Below, piece after piece: positions 25,801 to 27,163 of a DNA stretch of 27,163 nucleotides. The first letter of the stretch is position 1. Each line of letters opens with the position of its first letter. The stretch is taken from NCBI GenBank assembly GCA_044343155.1, contig JAVZSS010000006.1, positions 1 to 27,163 on the forward strand, given 5' to 3'. The notes under the pieces were generated by a model. It was not told where the DNA came from. It saw only the letters and a list, made by a program, of their open reading frames with translations, and did not search any database. The position numbers and the translations under genes were made by a program. This DNA is from SpSt-28 sp044343155. Lineage in GTDB: Archaea > Aenigmatarchaeota > Aenigmatarchaeia > CG10238-14 > SpSt-28.

Positions 25801-26741
25801 TAAATTATTTTCCTTTGCTAAAGAAATATAAAAATCTTCTATTTCCTCTGTTGTATTTTGAGAAAAATCATAAATTGCATTTTCTTTAGAAAAAACTATT
25901 GGAATTTTTAATAAAGATGCTATTTGCGATGCTATTACGTATTTTTCAAATGTGTCAGCATAAATACCTTTCTTATTTTCAAAAAACTCTAACAAATCTT
26001 TATAATCAATTTTTGTTCCATTTTCTACTTCAACATTTCCAAGTAAAAGTATTTTTTCTGGTTTATAATTTTCTATAAACCACTCTATACTTTCTTTATA
26101 TTTTTCATCATATACCAAAACTGGCACTTTAAAAGGAGAAATTGATATAATGTTTTTCCAATCATTATCAACAACAAACAAAGTTTTGTTGTAAATTTCA
26201 GCTTTTCTAATTGAATAGCATACAGTTTCATTTAAAGTTTCATTCAAATATACAACTACTTTTATGCAATAATCTCCAAAAGTTTGATTTAATGAAGTTT
26301 TTATTCTCAATTCTTCACTAGCGTTTTGAGAAAGTAAAAGCTCGTCATTAACGAAAATGTCGATTGAGAAATTATTTAATGGAAAAATAGCAACAACATC
26401 TAAAGGTATTTGCGTATAGTTAGAAAAAGAAAAATAGGTTTTGTTAGAGGGGGAAATTAAAATATTTTGTGTAGTTAAAAACTCAATAAAATCATACTGA
26501 GTATTGCTACACCAAGCAGAATTTATTCCCACACCTTGTATTTCTTCAGAAGGAATTTCTTCAACTTTTAGAATTAACTTATTATCGAAAAACGCGTACA
26601 AATTTTTTCCAAATTTTATCAATTTAAATTCGTGCCACTCATCTCGTGATATATTGTATCCGAACTCTTCAATAGAATGATTGCCAAGAGATAAAATAAA
26701 TTTTTTACTATACCCATCTCCCCACCAACTGTATTCTTTAT
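22795..26741 (-). CDS. Giant surface protein: LamG-like, Ig-like, C25-like, LTD and C-terminal anchor (C-terminal piece)
   Basis: About 1314 residues can be read from the N run to the stop. Order: a concanavalin/LamG-like end (DEWHEFKLIKFGKNLYAFFDN); an Ig-like module (SPSNKTYFSFSNYTQIPLDV); and a peptidase C25 (gingipain)-like region at about 24400-26200 with DINNDNYLDLSFGRLP (25439-25486) and YGDPSLP (24407-24427). Beta-rich Ig/CARDB-like parts follow, then a lamin-tail domain (INEIMYNP to GGTPGLP, about 23170-23610). A Thr/Glu-rich stalk, one membrane segment (about 22870-22930) and a Lys-rich tail end the protein. Many NxS/T sequons fit an exported glycoprotein. The C25 catalytic His and Cys positions seem lost (GLGNG at 24842-24856). 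The ATG-like start at 26763 crosses the gap and is not real. Confidence 0.85.
26387..26456. repeat. 70-bp exact repeat, copy 1
   Basis: Bases 26387-26456 are identical to 26751-26820 and in the same orientation. On the minus strand both encode SPSNKTYFSFSNYTQIPLDV, the start of an Ig-like module. The sequence diverges on both sides of this copy. Confidence 0.95.
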
Positions 26742-26750
26742 NNNNNNNNN
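26742..26750. other. Assembly gap (9 N)
   Basis: Nine N bases join two assembled pieces. The 70-bp repeat copy 2 begins at the very next base. The reading frames on the two sides differ for the written gap length, so the true gap length is not nine, or a sequence error is present. Confidence 0.97.
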
Positions 26751-26820
26751 ATAGCAACAACATCTAAAGGTATTTGCGTATAGTTAGAAAAAGAAAAATA
26801 GGTTTTGTTAGAGGGGGAAA
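26751..26820. repeat. 70-bp exact repeat, copy 2, abutting the gap
   Basis: This is identical to 26387-26456. It starts directly after the N run, which is typical of a contig ending where an assembler could not resolve a repeat. Confidence 0.95.
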
Positions 26821-27163
26821 ATACTTTTATTTTATTTATTGATAACAAAAGGTCAATAATGTTAGAGTAAATAAGCTCACAATTGGTAGTATTTATCCAT
26901 CCCCCACATCCAAGAGAAAAGCCAAAAATATTTAAATTTTTTGAAGAAAAAAGTATTATCCACGAATTTTCTTTTACTTTTAACCAAGCATAATAATTGG
27001 ATTCGTTCAAATTAGCAGTATATCCTATATTATAAAGGGCAGATTTACCTAAGTTTATTGAGTCACCAATAGAAAAATTATAAAAGAGAATTGAATTATT
27101 TTTCATAACTTCTGATTCTAAAGACCCTACATATAGGCTAGAGCTAAATGGTAAATTTAAAAT
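26751..27163 (-). CDS. Giant surface protein, N-terminal-side piece (incomplete both ends)
   Basis: This frame is open from the window's right edge through to the gap. It adds 19 codons beyond the ATG at 27104-27106, so that ATG is internal and the gene begins outside the window. It reads a LamG/beta-sandwich-like end (YYAWLKVKENSWIILFSSKN, then FGFSLGCGGWINTTNCEL) followed by the same Ig-like module start as the downstream piece. The two pieces thus appear to be successive repeats of a sandwich-plus-Ig unit of one protein. Sequons (NNS, NFS, NES, NTT) are frequent. That both pieces belong to one gene is likely but depends on the gap sequence. Confidence 0.75.

Noticed and set aside
26738..26763. 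A start codon for the giant surface protein at 26763, just beyond the N run
   Set aside because: It reads through the gap in an arbitrary frame and uses repeat sequence that is coding in another frame; the true protein continues upstream.
1..27163. tRNA or rRNA genes
   Set aside because: In a hyperthermophile with such low GC these would stand out as GC-rich islands; none is visible on either strand by eye.

Overview
This window comes from a very AT-rich (by eye roughly 25-30% GC), gene-dense archaeal chromosome. RpoN and RpoK subunits of archaeal RNA polymerase, DUF63, DUF131 and DUF123 family proteins, a tricorn-factor-type M1 aminopeptidase and TATA boxes about 25 bp ahead of several start codons all indicate Archaea. 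An intact, single-chain reverse gyrase indicates a hyperthermophile or extreme thermophile. The small gene set, tight packing and 3' overlaps would fit a DPANN-like lineage such as Aenigmarchaeota, but the sequence alone does not settle this.

Layout. 1-5113 is transport and envelope: the 3' part of a P2A-type (Ca2+-like) ATPase, a DUF63 membrane protein, a lipoprotein, a tandem-HTH protein and a TrkH potassium channel subunit. 5134-7113 looks accessory: an orphan protein; a winged-helix gene whose two ends are built from copies of a palindromic DNA element; about 460 bp with no intact gene but traces of a decayed one; and a 67-residue protein with a Cas2-like look. 7311-11731 is a tight five-gene run: an unknown membrane protein, an RMD1/DUF155 protein, an unknown protein, and the small and large subunits of a group 3-like [NiFe] hydrogenase. 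Its maturation protease follows convergently, overlapping the large-subunit gene. 12105-18382 holds a DUF192 protein, reverse gyrase and an M1 aminopeptidase. 18379-18842 is rpoN-rpoK. 18920-21169 is an iron-sulfur operon: a Cys-tailed HTH regulator with a palindromic operator, IscS, IscU and a MIP18/SufT-type factor. 21176-22879 carries a DUF123 GIY-YIG-like protein, an unknown protein and DUF131. From 22795 to the window end, on the minus strand, is a very large surface protein interrupted by a 9-base run of N next to an exact 70-bp repeat.

How the parts may work together. The hydrogenase pair lacks the usual diaphorase (beta/gamma) genes here and instead sits behind three genes, two of which encode predicted membrane proteins, so an unusual electron partner or membrane attachment is possible. 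The Fe-S operon would supply clusters to the hydrogenase. The most unusual DNA structure is the palindromic element at 5721-5762 and 6313-6390, which forms coding sequence of the winged-helix gene and whose core recurs at that gene's promoter. No tRNA, rRNA or CRISPR array was recognised.
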